64,000 bases of DNA from CAVSEK01 sp963726975 (GCA_963726975.1 CAVSEK010000013.1:806001-870000); one strand, 5' to 3'. Shown: positions 16,106 to 25,131, counted from the stretch's first letter. Numbers and translations are program-made. The notes: generated from the letters alone by a model not told the origin.

Positions 16106-18699
16106 CCCCGGCGCAGGCCGCCCTCGACCTCGTCGGGCGCGACCCCCGCGCGGCGGTCCGGGCCGCGGGCGAGGCCGCCGGGCAGGCCCTCCGGGACGGG
16201 GACGCCGCGGAGCGCAGCACGGCGCTGCGCGCCCTCGGTCTCGCCCGCCGCGAGCTCGGCGAGCTCGACGGGGCGGAGCGGGCGCTGCGGCGCGCCGTCC
16301 GGGTCGCCGACGGGCAGGCCCGGGGCGAGGCGCGGATGAGCCTGGCCTGGGTGCTGCTGGACCGCGGTCGCGCCGGCGCGGCCCTGCGCGAGGCGGGGCG
16401 GGCCGCGCACGGGCTCACCGGGCTGCCCGCGGCCCGGCTCGCGGCGCAGCGCGGCCTGGTGCTCCAGCGCACCGGGCACCTCGACGCCGCGCTCGTGGAG
16501 TTCCGCGCCGCGCTGCCGGTGCTCGAGCGCGCCGACGACCGCTCGTGGCAGGCCCGGCTGCGCAACAACCGGGGGCTGCTGCTCGCCTACCGCGGCGAGC
16601 TCGACGCCGCGCAGGCCGACCTCGAGCGCGCCGCCGCGCTCTTCGCCTCGCTCGACCAGCCTGTCCTGCAGGCCTGGGCGACGTGGAACCTGGGCTTCGT
16701 CGCGGCGCGGCGGGGCGACGTGCGCGGGGCGCTGGCGCACTACGACGACGCCGCGGTCTCCCGGCCCGACGGCCTGCCCGTTCCCGAGCTGCTGCTCGAC
16801 CGCGCCGAGGTGCTGCTGCAGGCGGGCCTGGCCCAGGAGGCCCGCGCGACGACCGACGAGGCGGTCGCCGGGCTGCGCGGCCTCGGCCGGGGGGCGGACC
16901 TCGCCGAGGCCCTCGTCCTGCAGGCGCAGGCCGCCCTGGCCGCGGGAGACCCGGCGCACGCGCAGCAGGCCGCGGAGGAGGCCGCCCGGCTGCTGCGGCG
17001 CCAGGGCCGGCCCGGCTGGTGCCCCGTCGCGCGCTACGTCGCCCTGCGCGCCGCCGCCGCGCAGGGACGGCCCGTACGGCCGGGCACCGCCGCGCGCACC
17101 GCGGAGGCGCTGGAGGCGGCCGGCTGGCGGGTGCTCGCCCTGGACGTGCGGCTGCTCGGCGCGCGGGCCGCGCTCGCGGCGGGCCGGCCGGCCGCCGCCC
17201 GCGCGCACCTGGCGCGCGCCGCGGCCGCCCGCAGCGGCCCGCCGGAGCTGCGGCTGCGGGCCTGGTCGGCGACCGCGCTGCTGCGCGACGCGGAGGGTCG
17301 GTCGCGGGGCACCGAGGCCGCGCTGCGCGCCGGGCTGCGGGCGCTCGACGACGTGCGCGCCGGGCTCGGCGCCACCGAGCTGCGGGTGCACGCGGCGGCC
17401 GCGGGCGAGGACCTCGCCCGCTTCGGCCTCACCCGCGCGCTGCGCGACGGCAACGCCGACCGCGTGCTGCAGTGGTCCGAGCAGGTCCGGGCCGCCGCCC
17501 TGCGGCTGCGCCCGGCCGTGCCACCGCCGGACGGCGCGCTGGCCGCGGCGCTGGCCGCGGTGCGCACGACCGTCGGTGAGCTCGAGCCCGCCCTGCTCGA
17601 GGGCCGGCCCGTCGCGGGCCTGCGCGCCGAGCTGGCCCGCCGCGAGCGGCGGGTGCGCGACCTGGCCCGCACCCAGCCGGCCCCGCCCGGCTCCCCCGCC
17701 TCGGTGGTGCCGCCGGAGCGCCTGCGCGCGGCGCTGGGCCCGCGGTGCCTGCTCGCCCTGCTCTCGGTCGACGGGCTGCTCACCGCCCTCGTCGTCGGTC
17801 CGCGCCGCGCGCACCTGGTGCCGCTCGGCCCGGCGGCACCGGCCGCATCGGCGCTGGACGCCCTGCACTTCGCGCTGCGCCGGCTGTCGGGCGGGCACGG
17901 CTCGGCTCGCGCCCTGGCGGCCGCGCTGCGGTCCGCCCGCGGACGCGCCGCCGAGCTCGACGACCTCCTGCTGGGGCCGGTGCGGGCCCGGCTCGGCGAC
18001 GCGCCGCTGGTCGTCGTCCCGACCGCGGCGCTGCACGCCGTGCCCTGGGCGCTGCTGCCGCACCTGCGCGGCCGCGAGGTGGTGGTGTCGCCCTCGGCGA
18101 GCGCGTGGGCGCAGGCGGCCGCCGGTGGCGCCCCCGACCTGCGCGGGCCCGGCCTGCTCGTCGCCGGGCCGCGGCTGCCCGGCGCGGCGGCGGAGGTCGC
18201 CGCGCTGGCGGGGTCGGCGACCCCGGGCACCACCTGCCTCACGGGCGCGCAGGCCGCCGTGGAGCCCGTGCTGCAGGCGCTCGCCCGCGCCGACTGGGCG
18301 CACCTGGCGGCGCACGGCGCGCTGCGCGTCGACAACCCGCAGTTCTCCGCGCTCGAGCTCGCCGACGGACCGCTCACGGTCTACGACCTCGAGCGCCTGC
18401 CGCGCGTCCCGGCGCTCGTCGTGCTGTCGGCCTGCCGCTCAGGGGTGGGAGCGGTGCGCGCCGGCGAGGAGGTCCTCGGGCTGACCGGCGCGCTGCTCGT
18501 GCGCGGGGCCCGCAGCCTCGTCGCGACGGTGCTGCCGGTGCCGGACGACGCGACCCGGGCGCTCGTGCTCGACCTGCACGCCGGCCTGCGCGCCGGGCTG
18601 GCGGCGCCGGCCGCGCTCGCCGCCGCGCAGGTGCGGGTGCCGCTCGACGAGCCCGCGGGCGCCGCTGCCGTCGCGGGCTTCGTCGCGCTCGGCAGCTGA
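16102..18699 (+). CDS. TPR-CHAT caspase-like protease
   Basis: A protein of about 865 residues: N-terminal TPR helices (about 1-400, e.g. RALGLARRELGELDGAERALRRAV and AQRGLVLQRTGHLDAALVEFRAALPVLERA) and a C-terminal CHAT peptidase domain (about 530-865). The caspase-type dyad is H738 in LAAHGAL and C778 in LSACRSG, followed by GLTGALLVRGARSLVATVLPV. No ATG, GTG or TTG exists in frame before 16336, yet TPR sequence continues upstream to the previous stop; a CTG at 16102 forms a CTGA overlap with the upstream stop and is my choice of start (16336 is the fallback). CHAT enzymes cleave protein partners upon TPR-mediated sensing. Confidence 0.85.
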   Translation: MTPAQAALDLVGRDPRAAVRAAGEAAGQALRDGDAAERSTALRALGLARRELGELDGAERALRRAVRVADGQARGEARMSLAWVLLDRGRAGAALREAGRAAHGLTGLPAARLAAQRGLVLQRTGHLDAALVEFRAALPVLERADDRSWQARLRNNRGLLLAYRGELDAAQADLERAAALFASLDQPVLQAWATWNLGFVAARRGDVRGALAHYDDAAVSRPDGLPVPELLLDRAEVLLQAGLAQEARATTDEAVAGLRGLGRGADLAEALVLQAQAALAAGDPAHAQQAAEEAARLLRRQGRPGWCPVARYVALRAAAAQGRPVRPGTAARTAEALEAAGWRVLALDVRLLGARAALAAGRPAAARAHLARAAAARSGPPELRLRAWSATALLRDAEGRSRGTEAALRAGLRALDDVRAGLGATELRVHAAAAGEDLARFGLTRALRDGNADRVLQWSEQVRAAALRLRPAVPPPDGALAAALAAVRTTVGELEPALLEGRPVAGLRAELARRERRVRDLARTQPAPPGSPASVVPPERLRAALGPRCLLALLSVDGLLTALVVGPRRAHLVPLGPAAPAASALDALHFALRRLSGGHGSARALAAALRSARGRAAELDDLLLGPVRARLGDAPLVVVPTAALHAVPWALLPHLRGREVVVSPSASAWAQAAAGGAPDLRGPGLLVAGPRLPGAAAEVAALAGSATPGTTCLTGAQAAVEPVLQALARADWAHLAAHGALRVDNPQFSALELADGPLTVYDLERLPRVPALVVLSACRSGVGAVRAGEEVLGLTGALLVRGARSLVATVLPVPDDATRALVLDLHAGLRAGLAAPAALAAAQVRVPLDEPAGAAAVAGFVALGS

Positions 18700-18717
18700 C
18701 CGGCCCGTCGGTCCGGG

Positions 18718-19944
18718 TCAGTGCGCCCGGCAGAGCAGGTCGACGCCCGGGTCGAACCACACCCCGAGCCCGTCCAGCCCGGGCAGCACCTCGAGGTCGG
18801 CGAGCAGGCGCGCCACGGCCGCCCGCGGCCGGGCGCCCTCCGCGACCTGCACGGCCACCGCGGCGGCCACCAGCGGGGCGGCGAACGACGTGCCGCTCCA
18901 GCACGCCCACCCCTCGAAGGCCTGCGGCCCGGCGCCGGCGTCCTGGCGGCCCCGGACGTACGGCCCCTGCAGGTGCACCCCGGGCGCGCAGACGTCGACC
19001 CACGGGCCGCGGTTGGTGAACGCCGCGGCGCGCGGCGTCCCGGCGGTCGTGTCGGCCGCCGCCACGGCCACGACGTGCTTGGCCGCGGCCGGCCAGAACG
19101 GCCGGGTCGAGCCGTCGTTGCCCGCCGCGGCGACCACCGCGCGGTCGCGCCCCAGCTCGGCCAGCGCCGCCGCGAGGGCCGGTGGCGGGGCGTCGTCCTC
19201 GGTGTAGCCCCCGAGCGAGAGGTTGACGACCGGCGCGGCGGTCTCGAGCAGCCCGAGCGCGACCGTGACGTCGTCCCCGAAGCCGTACGGGTCGAGCACC
19301 CGGCGCACCTCGACCGGCAGGCCGGGGGTCGTCCGCTGGACCAGGCCGCAGACGAACGTCCCGTGCCCGGCCTCGGTGTCGAGCTCGTCGTCGGCGTCGC
19401 TGTCGAGCAGGTCGACGTGCTCGTCGCCGGCGCCCTGCAGGGCGGCGAGGGCCGGGTGCAGCTCGGCGAGGTCGCGGGACCAGCCGGTGTCGAGCACGGC
19501 CAGGACCGGGTCGGCGCCGGCGGCCTCCCGCCCGCCGTCCAGCGCCTTCGTCGCGCGCGGCGGCCCGCCGGGGCCGCCGATGTACTTCGGCTCCCCGGAC
19601 AGCACCGCGTTGAGCGCGACGCCGGGCGGCGCGTCGCCGTCGGCCCGGCGCAGGTCGCGCACGAGCGCCGGCAGGTCCTGCCCGTCGGCGACCGTCCACA
19701 GCCGCAGCCCGACCCGGTCGAGCCGGTCGGTGCGCGGGTCGCGCTCCCCGCCGGCCTCCCGCAGCCGGTCGAGCAGCCGCTCCTCGTCGCGCGCCGCGAC
19801 GAGGAGCTCGCGCGGGCGGTAGAGCGACGCGCCGCTGCTGAGCACCCCCGCCCGCGCCGCGTCGCGCTCGCGCCGCTCGCGCCAGGCGGGTCGCGCCTCG
19901 TCGTCGCCCCGGTAGCCGCCTTGGCCGCGCCGCTGCTCGTGCAC
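18718..19944 (-). CDS. S8 family subtilisin-like serine peptidase, cytoplasmic
   Basis: A 408-residue subtilase. The catalytic triad is D152 (VLAVLDTGW), H194 (AGHGTFVCG) and S353 (WSGTSFAAP), with the oxyanion Asn at 277 (AAAGNDGS). There is no signal peptide; residues 1-145 form a charged N-terminal region including LYRPRELLVAARDEERLLDRLREAGGE and KYIGGPGGPPR, which could be a regulatory domain or propeptide. It converges with the CHAT gene with only 18 bp between stop codons. The lack of export and the pairing with a CHAT protease point to an intracellular signalling or defence role. It is divergent from the carotenoid operon. Confidence 0.87.
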   Translation of the reverse strand: MHEQRRGQGGYRGDDEARPAWRERRERDAARAGVLSSGASLYRPRELLVAARDEERLLDRLREAGGERDPRTDRLDRVGLRLWTVADGQDLPALVRDLRRADGDAPPGVALNAVLSGEPKYIGGPGGPPRATKALDGGREAAGADPVLAVLDTGWSRDLAELHPALAALQGAGDEHVDLLDSDADDELDTEAGHGTFVCGLVQRTTPGLPVEVRRVLDPYGFGDDVTVALGLLETAAPVVNLSLGGYTEDDAPPPALAAALAELGRDRAVVAAAGNDGSTRPFWPAAAKHVVAVAAADTTAGTPRAAAFTNRGPWVDVCAPGVHLQGPYVRGRQDAGAGPQAFEGWACWSGTSFAAPLVAAAVAVQVAEGARPRAAVARLLADLEVLPGLDGLGVWFDPGVDLLCRAH

Positions 19945-20046
19945 CCCGTCCCCCGTCCCCCGGACCCCCGCCTGCCTACTCGCCCGGCCGCGCCCGGGCA
20001 AGAGCCCGGACCGGCGCCCCCGCCGGCACCGTGGGACGATCGGGGC

Positions 20047-20763
20047 GTGAGCGCTCCCGTCCCCGCGCTCGTCACCGTGCACCTGTGGCGGGTCCCGCCG
20101 CACGCCGTCCCCCGTGCCCTGCTGCGCATGGGCACCGACCGGGTCCGCGTGCGGCGCACCCCCGGCGTCCGCTTCGCCAAGCTGCTGGGCACCGGCGACG
20201 GCCGCACCTTCACCGCCCGCGACGCCGACCCGACGCGCTGGGGGCTGCTGGCGACCTGGGCCAGCGAGGAGCAGGCCCAGGAGTTCGCGACGTCCCGCGT
20301 GGCGCGGGGCTGGGACGCGCTGGCCGACGAGGCCTGGCGGGCCGACCTCGTGCCGGTCGTGTCGCGCGGCCGCTGGAGCGGTCGTGAGCCCTTCGGCTCC
20401 CCGACGCCGACGCGCACGACCGGGCCGGTCGCCGCCGTCACCCGGGCCCGGCTGGTCGTGCGCCGCGCGGCCCGGTTCTGGGCCGCCGTGCCGCCGGTGA
20501 GCGCCGACCTGCACGCCTCGCCCGGGCTGCTGGCCGCCGTCGGCATCGGCGAGGCGCCGCTCGGGCTGCAGGGCACCTTCAGCCTGTGGCGCGACGGCGA
20601 GAGCCTGCGGGAGTTCGCCTCGCGCGGGGCGCCGCACGCCGCCGTCGTCGCCCGCACCGCGACCGAGGGCTGGTACGCCGAGGAGCTCTTCGCGCGGTTC
20701 CACGTCCTGCGGACGTCCGGCACCCTCGACGGTGCGGACCCCCTCGCCGAGGCGGCGGCATGA
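20047..20763 (+). CDS. Spheroidene monooxygenase-like protein (CrtA family)
   Basis: A 238-residue protein matching the CrtA family: RFAKLLGTGDGRTFTARDADPTRWGLLATW, RFWAAVPPVSADL, GIGEAPLGLQGTFSLWRDGESLREFA, and a C-terminal GWYAEELFARFHVLRTSGTLDG. CrtA introduces a keto group next to the tertiary ether/hydroxyl end of acyclic carotenoids in purple bacteria. Here it heads a nine-gene operon with crtO-, cruF- and crtD-like genes, so a role in modifying the acyclic pigment end is likely. GTG start 6 nt after a GACGAT box (leaderless). Overlaps the GNAT gene by 4 bp. Confidence 0.8.
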   Translation: MSAPVPALVTVHLWRVPPHAVPRALLRMGTDRVRVRRTPGVRFAKLLGTGDGRTFTARDADPTRWGLLATWASEEQAQEFATSRVARGWDALADEAWRADLVPVVSRGRWSGREPFGSPTPTRTTGPVAAVTRARLVVRRAARFWAAVPPVSADLHASPGLLAAVGIGEAPLGLQGTFSLWRDGESLREFASRGAPHAAVVARTATEGWYAEELFARFHVLRTSGTLDGADPLAEAAA

Positions 20764-21311
20764 CGCTGCCCGTGGACGTGTGGGACCGCGCGCAGCTGCG
20801 CGAGGCCGCCGAGGAGGTCCTCGACGTCTACGCCGAGGCGATGGACGTGCCCCGGGCGCAGGCGGCCGGCCGACGCTCGCTGCTGACCGCGCACCTGGCC
20901 CGGGAGGGCCTGCGGACCGTCGCCGCGCGCGAGCACGGGCGGCTGGTCGGCGTCGCGTACGGCCACGTCGGCGCGCCCGGGCAGTGGTGGCACGACCAGG
21001 TGCGCGGCGCGCTGGCCGCCGCCGCGGGCCAGGACGCGGCCGCGCAGTGGCTGACCGGCGCCTTCGAGGTGTGCGAGCTGCACGTGCGGCCCGCTCAGCA
21101 GGGCACCGGGCTCGGCCGCGCGCTGCTGCACGCGCTGCTCGACGGCGTGCCCGCGCCCACCGCCGTCCTGACCACCCCCGACACGGAGACCCGGGCGCGC
21201 GGCTTCTACCGCGCCGGCGGCTGGGCCGACCTCGTGCGCGACCTGCGCTTCCCCGGCGACCCCCGCTCGTTCGCCGTGCTCGGCCTGCGCCTGCCCGTGG
21301 CCGCCCGGTGA
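20760..21311 (+). CDS. GNAT family N-acetyltransferase in the carotenoid operon
   Basis: A 183-residue GNAT protein. The acetyl-CoA loop appears as ELHVRPAQQGTGLGRALLHALL and the last strand region as TRARGFYRAGGWADL. The ATG overlaps the crtA-like stop (ATGA) and its stop overlaps the crtO-like GTG (GTGA), so it is embedded in the carotenoid operon. Acyl transfer to a carotenoid sugar is conceivable but GNAT enzymes usually acylate amines, so the substrate is open. Confidence 0.8.
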   Translation: MTLPVDVWDRAQLREAAEEVLDVYAEAMDVPRAQAAGRRSLLTAHLAREGLRTVAAREHGRLVGVAYGHVGAPGQWWHDQVRGALAAAAGQDAAAQWLTGAFEVCELHVRPAQQGTGLGRALLHALLDGVPAPTAVLTTPDTETRARGFYRAGGWADLVRDLRFPGDPRSFAVLGLRLPVAAR

Positions 21312-22897
21312 GCGACCGCGCGGTCGTCGTCGGCGCCGGCCACAACGGCCTCGTCGCCGCCTGCTACCTGGCCCGCGAGGGCCTGGACGTCACCGTCGTC
21401 GAGCGCGACACCGTGGTCGGCGGAGCCGTCTCGACCGTCGAGCGCTTCCCCGGCTACCGCATGGACCGCGGCTCCAGCGCGCACATCATGGTCCGGCACA
21501 CCGGCATCGTGGAGGACCTGGACCTCACCTCGGTGGGCCTGCACTACCAGGACCTCGACCCGTGGGGCTTCGCGCCGTTCGACGGCCCCGACGGCCAGCA
21601 GGGCATCACGTTCTCCGTCGACCTGGACCGCACCTGCGCGTCGGTCGAGGCGGTGTGCGGGGCCCGCGACGCCGACGCCTACCGCGCGTTCGTGCAGGAC
21701 TGGTCGGCCCGCAACCTGCGCGTCTTCGAGGCGTTCCAGGGCCCGCCCACGGGGGCCCACCTGGGCCGCACGCTCTGGGGCATCGGCTCGAGCACCGGCC
21801 TGTCGGGGCTCGAGCTGTCGCGGCAGTTCCTCACCACCGCCGACGCGCTGCTCGACGAGCACTTCGACGACGAGCGCCTGAAGACGGCGCTCGCCTGGAT
21901 GGGCGCGCAGTCGGGCCCGCCGACCCACGAGGTGGCCACCGCCGACCTCGTCGGGTGGAACACCGTCATGCACCTGCGCCCGCCCGGCCACCCCGAGGGC
22001 GGCAGCGGCATGCTCAGCGAGGCCCTGCAGCGGCGCCTGGAGTCGTACGGCGGGAGGGTGCTGCTCGGCGACGGCGCCGCGCGGATCGTCGTGCGCTCCG
22101 GCCGCGTCGCCGGCGTGCGCACGGTGGGCGGGCTCGAGCACCTCGCCGACGTCGTCGTGGCCGGCTGCCACGTGCTCACGACACTGGACCTGCTCGGCGA
22201 CGACGCCCCCCGCGACCTCACCGACCGCGCGCGGCGCACCGTGCGCACCGGCAACGGCATCGGCATGGTCGTGCGACTGGCGACCAGCGACCTGCCGCGC
22301 TACCCGTCCGGCACCGGCGAGGAGCACCGCGCGATGCAGCTGATCGCCCCGTCGCGGCAGGCCCTGCGGCGCGCGCACGGCGAGTTCAGCGCCGGGCTGC
22401 CGCCGACCGAGCCGGCCGCGCTGGCGATGACCTTCAGCGCCTTCGACGACACCATCGCCCCGCCGGGCAAGCACAACGTCACGGTCTGGGGCCAGTGGCA
22501 CCCGTACGCCCTGTCCAACGGCGAGGAGTGGGACGACATCGCCGAGCGCGAGGGCACCAAGCTCGTCGAGGCGGTCGACCGGGTCGCCCCCGGCTTCGCC
22601 AGCAGCGTCGAGCACATGCACGTGCAGACGCCCCTGGAGCTGGAGCGCGAGCTCGGTCTGCGGCAGGGTCAGGTCATGCACGTGGAGATGGCCTTCGACC
22701 AGATGTTCCTGTGGCGGCCGATGCCCGAGCTGGCGCAGTACCGCCTGCCGCAGGTGCCCGGCCTCTACCTCACCGGCGCCTCGACGCACCCGGGCGGCGG
22801 CGTCTTCGGCGCGAGCGGCCGGTCGGCGGCGCGCACCGTGCTCGCCGACCGCAGCCCGTCGCTGCTGGCGCGGGCGGTGCGGAGGGTCCGTGGCTGA
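21308..22897 (+). CDS. crtO: Carotenoid ketolase/desaturase-like oxidoreductase (CrtO type)
   Basis: A 529-residue FAD-dependent phytoene-desaturase superfamily protein. The dinucleotide motif is VVVGAGHNGLVAACYLAREG; the MDRGSSAHIMVRHTGIVEDLDL and LDPWGFAPFDG blocks and the C-terminal YLTGASTHPGGGVFGASGR match CrtO-type beta-carotene 4-ketolases of Deinococcus and Rhodococcus rather than CrtI. It should install a 4-keto group on a beta-ionone ring, which agrees with the lycopene cyclase encoded at 39 kb. Coupled by 4-bp and 8-bp overlaps to its neighbours. Confidence 0.8.
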   Translation: MSDRAVVVGAGHNGLVAACYLAREGLDVTVVERDTVVGGAVSTVERFPGYRMDRGSSAHIMVRHTGIVEDLDLTSVGLHYQDLDPWGFAPFDGPDGQQGITFSVDLDRTCASVEAVCGARDADAYRAFVQDWSARNLRVFEAFQGPPTGAHLGRTLWGIGSSTGLSGLELSRQFLTTADALLDEHFDDERLKTALAWMGAQSGPPTHEVATADLVGWNTVMHLRPPGHPEGGSGMLSEALQRRLESYGGRVLLGDGAARIVVRSGRVAGVRTVGGLEHLADVVVAGCHVLTTLDLLGDDAPRDLTDRARRTVRTGNGIGMVVRLATSDLPRYPSGTGEEHRAMQLIAPSRQALRRAHGEFSAGLPPTEPAALAMTFSAFDDTIAPPGKHNVTVWGQWHPYALSNGEEWDDIAEREGTKLVEAVDRVAPGFASSVEHMHVQTPLELERELGLRQGQVMHVEMAFDQMFLWRPMPELAQYRLPQVPGLYLTGASTHPGGGVFGASGRSAARTVLADRSPSLLARAVRRVRG

Positions 22898-23333
22898 CGA
22901 GCTGTTCGAGGTGCTGCTCGTCGACGGCGGGCAGCGCTGGCACGCCGGCGTGGTCGTCGGGCAGGAGGAGGACCTGCTGCTGCAGCGCGGCGGCGAGGTG
23001 CTGGTCTGGGGCAGCCGCGCCGGCCTGGAGCACGCGGCGCAGCAGGCCGGCCTCGCGCTGTCCGACGAGCTGCCCGACGAGGTCGACCTCGACCTCGGCG
23101 GTTGGCTGCCGCGCGGCGCGCCCGAGCCGTCGCTGCAGGAGGTCTCCGAGCTCTGGCACCTGCTCGTGGACGACCCGGTCTCGGGCCGCCCGCTGCGCGG
23201 CGAGCAGGTCGAGGAGGCCTACGACGACCTCGTCGAGGAGGTGCCCGACTGGTTCGCCACGCACGGCGCGCTGGCCCGGCGGGCACTCGGCGACGCGGTG
23301 CGCGGGCTGCGCGGCCGGCTCCGGCGACCGTGA
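22890..23333 (+). CDS. Uncharacterised acidic protein in the carotenoid operon
   Basis: A 147-residue, strongly acidic soluble protein (ELFEVLLVDGGQRWHAGVVVGQEEDLLL, PDEVDLDLGGWLPRG, QEVSELWHLLVDDPVSG, VEEAYDDLVEEVPDWFATHG). I do not recognise a family. Its GTG overlaps the crtO-like gene by 8 bp and its stop overlaps cruF by 4 bp, so it is translated as part of the pigment operon. It could be an assembly or regulatory partner of one of the enzymes; no catalytic motif is visible. Confidence 0.7.
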   Translation: MADELFEVLLVDGGQRWHAGVVVGQEEDLLLQRGGEVLVWGSRAGLEHAAQQAGLALSDELPDEVDLDLGGWLPRGAPEPSLQEVSELWHLLVDDPVSGRPLRGEQVEEAYDDLVEEVPDWFATHGALARRALGDAVRGLRGRLRRP

Positions 23334-24094
23334 CGCGGACGGCGGTGCGCGCCCCGGCCCGCCGCCTGCCGCTGGCGCTCGGCGGGCTCGTCGTGCTGCT
23401 GCAGGTCGCCTACCCGCTCACCTCCGGCGGGGTGCGCGACGTGCTGACCATCGCGACCGTCGGGGTGTTCTTCCTCGCCACGACCTCGCACGCGCTGCTG
23501 GCGCGCGGCGCCGCCTGGACGGCCGCCTACGTCGCCGTCAGCGCCGGCACGGGCCTGGTCGCCGAGGCCGTCGGCACGGCGACCGGGGTCCCCTTCGGGG
23601 CCTACGCGTACGCCGACACCCTCGGCCCGCAGGTCCTCGACGTGCCGGTCGTCATCCCGCTCGCCTGGGCGATGTTCGCCTACCCGTGCCTGCTCGCCGG
23701 TCAGCGCCTGGCCCGCACCCCGCTGGGCGCGACGGTCGTCGGCGGCTGGGCGATGGCCTCGTGGGACCTGTTCCTCGACCCGCAGATGACCGAGGCGGGC
23801 CACTGGACCTGGAGCGACGTGCGCGTCGGCCTGCCGGGCGCGCCCGACGTGCCGCTGTCCAACACGCTGGGCTGGGTCGCCGTCGCCGTGCTCATGGTCG
23901 GCGTGCTGCAGCTGCTCCCCCCGCGGGCAGCGGACGACCGGCAGCCGCACGCCCTGCTGCTGTGGACGTACGCCTCGTCGGTGCTCGCCTTCGCGGTCTT
24001 CTTCGGCCGCCCGCTGGTCGCCCTCGTCGGCGGCGTCGGCATGGGGCTCGTGGCGGTCCCGCTGGCCCGCGCGCTCCTGAGGGAGGGCGCGTGA
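23330..24094 (+). CDS. cruF: Carotenoid 1',2'-hydratase (CruF family)
   Basis: A 254-residue membrane protein with about seven hydrophobic segments. The family signatures are GLVAEAVGTATGVPFGAYAYADTLGPQVLDVPVVIPLAWAMFAYP (in pieces) and ASWDLFLDPQMTEAGHWTW. CruF adds water to the psi-end of gamma-carotene or lycopene, giving a tertiary 1'-hydroxyl. It is directly coupled to a family 2 glycosyltransferase, as in the cyanobacterial cruF-cruG pair. Its presence predicts that at least one end of the pigment stays acyclic. Confidence 0.87.
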   Translation: MTRTAVRAPARRLPLALGGLVVLLQVAYPLTSGGVRDVLTIATVGVFFLATTSHALLARGAAWTAAYVAVSAGTGLVAEAVGTATGVPFGAYAYADTLGPQVLDVPVVIPLAWAMFAYPCLLAGQRLARTPLGATVVGGWAMASWDLFLDPQMTEAGHWTWSDVRVGLPGAPDVPLSNTLGWVAVAVLMVGVLQLLPPRAADDRQPHALLLWTYASSVLAFAVFFGRPLVALVGGVGMGLVAVPLARALLREGA

Positions 24095-25131
24095 GGTGGC
24101 TGGCCGCGCTCGTCGGCGCGCTGACGGTGCACACCGCGGTCAACGCCCGGCTGCTCCGGGTGCCCGCGCCCGGCCCGGTCCGCTCGCGGGTCAGCGTGCT
24201 GCTGCCGCTGCGCGACGAGGCGGCGCGGGTCGAGCCGTGCCTGCGCGCGCTGCTCGCGCAGTCGCTGCCCGCCGAGCTGCTCGTGCTCGACGACGGCTCC
24301 GCCGACGGCACCGCCGCGCTCGTCGAACGGGTCACCGGGCACCCGCCGCTGACCGGCCGGCCGCTGCCCCCGGCTGGCTGGGCAAGCCGCACGCCTGCCA
24401 GCAGCTCGCCGACGCCGCCAGCGGCGACGTGCTCGTCTTCGTCGACGCCGACGTGGTGCTCGCGCCCGACGCGCTGGCCGCGACGGTCGCGCTGCTGCGA
24501 GCGCACCGGCCTGGACCTCGTCTGCCCCTACCCGCGGCAGGAGGCGCCCGGCGCGACCCGCCTCGTGCAGCCGCTGCTGCAGTGGTCGTGGCTGACGTTC
24601 CTGCCGCTGCGCCTGGCCGAGCGCAGCCCGCGCCCGTCGCTGTCGGCCGCCAACGGGCAGCTGCTCGCCGTGCGCCGCCGGGCGTACGACGCGGCCGGCG
24701 GGCACGCGGCCGTCCGGGCCGACGTCGTCGAGGACGTGGCGCTGCTGCGGGCGGTCAAGCGGGCCGGCGGGCGTGGCGGGGTGGTCGACGGCACGTCGAT
24801 CGCCACGACCCGCATGTACGACGGCTGGGACGAGCTCGTCGCCGGCTACACCAAGTCGCTGCACACGGTCCCCGCCGCGACGACGGCACTGCTCGCGCTG
24901 CTCTACCTGCTGCCGCCCGCCGCGGCGCTGCGCGGCTCGCGGGCCGGCGCGGTCGCGACGCTCGCCGGGGTCGCCGGGCGGGTCGTGAGCGCCCGGCGCA
25001 CCGGCGGCCGCAGCGTCGACGCCGTCACCCACCCGCTCGGCGTGGCGCTGCTCGTCGGGCTGTCGGTCCGCTCGCGGCTGCTCGCGCGGCGAGGAGCGCT
25101 GCGGTGGAAGGGCCGCCCGGTGGTCGCGTGA
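24091..25131 (+). CDS. Family 2 glycosyltransferase, CruG-like (two compensating frameshifts)
   Basis: A membrane-anchored GT2 of about 346 residues. The N-terminus RWLAALVGALTVHTAVNARLL is hydrophobic, followed by VSVLLPLRDEAARVEPCLRALLAQ and LVLDDGSADGT. The central block GWLGKPHACQQLADAASGDVLVFVDADVVL with the DxD metal motif lies in another frame between a -1 change near 24370 and a +1 change near 24503; the frame is then restored to LDLVCPYPRQ, VEDVALLRAVKRAGG and two C-terminal hydrophobic helices. Next to cruF this is most likely the enzyme adding a sugar to the hydroxylated carotenoid end. Confidence 0.82.
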   Translation: MRWLAALVGALTVHTAVNARLLRVPAPGPVRSRVSVLLPLRDEAARVEPCLRALLAQSLPAELLVLDDGSADGTAALVERVTGHPPLTGRPLPPAGWASRTPASSSPTPPAATCSSSSTPTWCSRPTRWPRRSRCCERTGLDLVCPYPRQEAPGATRLVQPLLQWSWLTFLPLRLAERSPRPSLSAANGQLLAVRRRAYDAAGGHAAVRADVVEDVALLRAVKRAGGRGGVVDGTSIATTRMYDGWDELVAGYTKSLHTVPAATTALLALLYLLPPAAALRGSRAGAVATLAGVAGRVVSARRTGGRSVDAVTHPLGVALLVGLSVRSRLLARRGALRWKGRPVVA

